This document shows positions 13,171 through 13,915 of a stretch of DNA of 13,915 nucleotides, one piece after another. A program made the position numbers and the translations under genes. Every line of letters begins with the position of its first letter. Position 1 is the first letter of the stretch. The notes beneath the pieces were generated by a model. It searched no databases, was not told the origin of the DNA, and worked only from the letters and a program-made list of their open reading frames with translations. This stretch comes from Streptosporangiaceae bacterium (GTDB lineage Bacteria; Actinomycetota; Actinomycetes; Streptosporangiales; Streptosporangiaceae), in assembly GCA_030045215.1 (NCBI GenBank), contig JASIBJ010000772.1:1-13915 (forward strand). Reading direction: 5' to 3'.

Positions 13171-13915
13171 ATGAACAATTCCGCGTTCCGGCAGCGCCCG
13201 TCGGGCATGCCCTGCCACCGTTACGCCTCGTTCCCCTCCGTAGCCCTGCCTGATCGCCAGTGGCCGTCACGGGCGATCACCGCCGCGCCCAGGTGGCTGT
13301 CGACCGACCTGCGGGACGGCAACCAGGCGCTGATCGACCCGATGAACGCCGCCCGCAAGCAGGCCATGTTCGAGTTGCTCGTGCGGATGGGCTACAAGGA
13401 AATCGAGGTCGGGTTTCCGGCCGCCAGCCAGACCGAGTTCGACTTCATCCGGGGGCTGATCGAGAGCGGGTCCGTGCCCGACGACGTGCGGATCTCCGTG
13501 CTCACCCAGGCCAGGGAGGAGCTGATCGAGCGCACCATCCAGTCGCTGGCCGGCGCCAGGCAGGCCACTGTGCACCTGTACAACGCGGCCGCACCGATCT
13601 TCAGGAAGGTCGTATTCGGCTGGGAAGGCGACGGCCGGGAAGAGTGCAAGGCGGTCGCCGTCGAGGGTACCCGCGCGGTGATGAAGTATGCCGAGGAGTA
13701 CCTGGGCGGCACCGACTTCGGCTACGAGTACTCGCCGGAGATCTTCATGGACACCGAGCTTGACTTCTCCCTGGAGATCTGCGAGGCGGTCATGGACGTG
13801 TGGGAGCCCGGCCCGGACCGGGAGATCGTGCTCAACTTGCCGTGCACGGTCGAGCGGTCCACGCCGAACGTGTACGCGGACCAGATCGAGTGGATGAGCC
13901 GCAGTCTGTCCCGCC
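13171..13915 (+). CDS. leuA: LeuA, 2-isopropylmalate synthase (N-terminal part)
   Basis: First committed enzyme of leucine biosynthesis: condenses acetyl-CoA with 2-oxoisovalerate. The first 248 codons are present and the gene continues past the right edge. The sequence is the long actinobacterial/proteobacterial type, with an N-terminal lead (MPCHRYASF ... APRWLSTDLRDGNQALIDPM) before the TIM barrel. R48 and D49 in DLRDGNQAL are the conserved catalytic Arg and metal-binding Asp. Further landmarks are GYKEIEVGFPAASQTEFDF (about 78-96), the strand with VLTQAREELIERT, HLYNAAAP, and LPCTVERSTPNVYADQIEW. The ATG at 13171 has CAGGAG (13155-13160) ten bases upstream. It is preceded by its own promoter and a leucine-codon leader, so feedback by leucine supply at RNA level is expected, in addition to the C-terminal allosteric domain that lies outside the window. 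Confidence 0.96.
   Translation, partial: MNNSAFRQRPSGMPCHRYASFPSVALPDRQWPSRAITAAPRWLSTDLRDGNQALIDPMNAARKQAMFELLVRMGYKEIEVGFPAASQTEFDFIRGLIESGSVPDDVRISVLTQAREELIERTIQSLAGARQATVHLYNAAAPIFRKVVFGWEGDGREECKAVAVEGTRAVMKYAEEYLGGTDFGYEYSPEIFMDTELDFSLEICEAVMDVWEPGPDREIVLNLPCTVERSTPNVYADQIEWMSRSLSR

Overview
This is a GC-rich chromosomal stretch from an actinobacterium (Actinomycetota). The evidence is strong G/C bias at third codon positions, GTG/TTG starts, many ATGA/TGATG stop-start overlaps, the gene order sufR-sufB-sufD-Rieske-sufC-sufS-sufU-sufT, a transmembrane PknB-like Ser/Thr kinase, and a leuA preceded by a short leucine-rich leader peptide. The order or genus cannot be fixed from the sequence alone.

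Layout. (1) Positions 1-2184, minus strand: a peptide-type ABC importer, with a family-5 solute-binding lipoprotein followed by a DppC-like permease cut off by the window edge. (2) Positions 2185-2426: a divergent control region holding a putative sufR promoter and a perfect inverted repeat that overlaps the -10 element and the likely leaderless GTG start of sufR. (3) Positions 2427-9062, plus strand: a complete, tightly packed SUF Fe-S cluster assembly operon. SufR is the cluster-sensing repressor. SufB, SufD and SufC form the scaffold/ATPase complex. SufS and SufU mobilise sulfur from cysteine. A Rieske-type [2Fe-2S] protein sits between sufD and sufC, and SufT (MIP18/DUF59) closes the operon as a likely maturation factor. 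Nearly every junction overlaps or is a few bases long, so one polycistronic message with translational coupling is expected. (4) Positions 9096-10697, minus strand: an N-acyl-D-amino-acid deacylase-like amidohydrolase convergent with sufT, with an altered metal site. (5) Positions 10827/10872-13001, plus strand: a membrane Ser/Thr kinase with an extracellular Ig-like (BIG2) domain and a Pro/Ser/Thr-rich tail. (6) From 13002 to the end, plus strand: a leuA leader (promoter, 14-residue peptide with three consecutive Leu codons, downstream hairpin) and the first 248 codons of 2-isopropylmalate synthase.

No insertion sequence, CRISPR array, tRNA or rRNA was seen. The gene content is mostly ordinary core metabolism. 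The points most worth a second look are non-coding or structural: a near-perfect 24-bp inverted repeat inside sufD (fully paired in RNA once G-U pairs are allowed), the sufR operator/start overlap, the leuA leader, two tiny ORFs that bridge suf gene junctions, and the deacylase with substituted metal ligands.
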